Source: Methylobacterium brachiatum (GTDB taxonomy: Bacteria > Pseudomonadota > Alphaproteobacteria > Rhizobiales > Beijerinckiaceae). Taken from it: a stretch of DNA of 64,000 nt. The notes below the pieces were generated by a model. The model ran no database searches and was not told where the DNA came from. It saw only the letters and a program-made list of their open reading frames with translations. Both the position numbers and the translations under genes were made by a program. Positions within the stretch are counted from its first letter, which is position 1, and every line of letters starts with the position of its first letter. Positions 63,947-64,000 of this stretch are shown here, piece by piece. The stretch is taken from NCBI RefSeq assembly GCF_020523825.1, contig NZ_JAJALK010000016.1:36682-100681 (forward strand), written 5' to 3'.

Positions 63947-64000
63947 TGGTTGCGGGGACAGGATTTGAACCTGTGACCTTCAGGTTATGAGCCTGACGAG
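63947..64000 (-). tRNA. Initiator tRNA-Met (CAT), 3' part
   Basis: On the minus strand the visible sequence reads from CTCGTCAGGCTCATAACCTG through GGTCACAGGTTCAAATCCTG to CCCCGCA-A-CCA. The anticodon loop CTCATAA gives CAT; the T-loop GGTTCAAATCC and an encoded CCA are present. The stem CAGG-loop-CCTG and the CCCCGCA acceptor end match alphaproteobacterial initiator tRNA rather than elongator tRNA-Met. The 5' half lies beyond the window. Confidence 0.88.

Overview
The window is about 70% GC, with small AT-rich islands. It looks like chromosome from an alphaproteobacterium of the order Hyphomicrobiales, most probably Methylobacterium or a close relative. That assignment is inferred from the mix of LuxI/LuxR, Urt-type amide transport, a CYP102-like fused P450, SUV3-type helicase, TonB receptors and base composition; I could not test it by alignment.

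Layout. 1-5756: the end of a type VI secretion (T6SS) locus (TssM C-terminus, TagF, PppA phosphatase, PpkA kinase, a zinc-ribbon lytic transglycosylase, and a PAAR spike tip on the other strand), followed by an AT-rich orphan gene that could be a cargo or effector gene. 6695-10552: a TPR-methyltransferase, an M23 peptidase and a membrane-anchored LTxxQ-like protein. 10557-13006: a decayed patch with an inactivated IS481-type transposase, two coupled AT-rich small genes, a cluster of TTCCCTG motifs and an SDR remnant. 13017-17870: an AraC regulator, a TonB siderophore receptor and an exported Fes-like esterase. 18284-29977: an MFS transporter and a long amide-utilisation operon: AmiC-like sensor, AmiR-like ANTAR antiterminator, a leader with two small hairpins and a strong terminator, a nitrilase-family hydrolase, a Urt-like ABC transporter with a permease-ATPase fusion, a DUF1028 protein and a GatA-like amidase. 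30600-41621: mostly envelope proteins (a 1389-residue protein with a duplicated module, M48 peptidase, SH3-like and SPOR-like proteins). 41788-45826: a CYP102 (P450 BM3-like) flavocytochrome with its TetR regulator and a clear operator palindrome.

45921-50775 is the most intriguing block. Three genes with 4-bp overlaps encode a DUF559/VSR-like nuclease, a two-winged-helix lysine-rich protein and a 1047-residue ATPase with both a STAND/AAA-like and a HerA/DUF87-like domain. It has the composition of an anti-phage or anti-plasmid defence system and I cannot match it to a named one.

51054-52849: a LuxR-LuxI quorum-sensing pair whose luxI start is covered by a strong palindrome, with a tiny coupled gene after luxI. 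52939-60145: 3-methyladenine DNA glycosylase, a membrane/2Fe-2S/adenylate cyclase fusion, a divergent MFS/LysR pair and a SUV3-like RNA helicase. 60212-63796: a second TonB receptor that carries an apparent one-base frameshift just after its signal peptide, a small conserved-looking protein and a FadR-type GntR regulator. The window ends inside an initiator tRNA-Met gene on the minus strand with its terminator.
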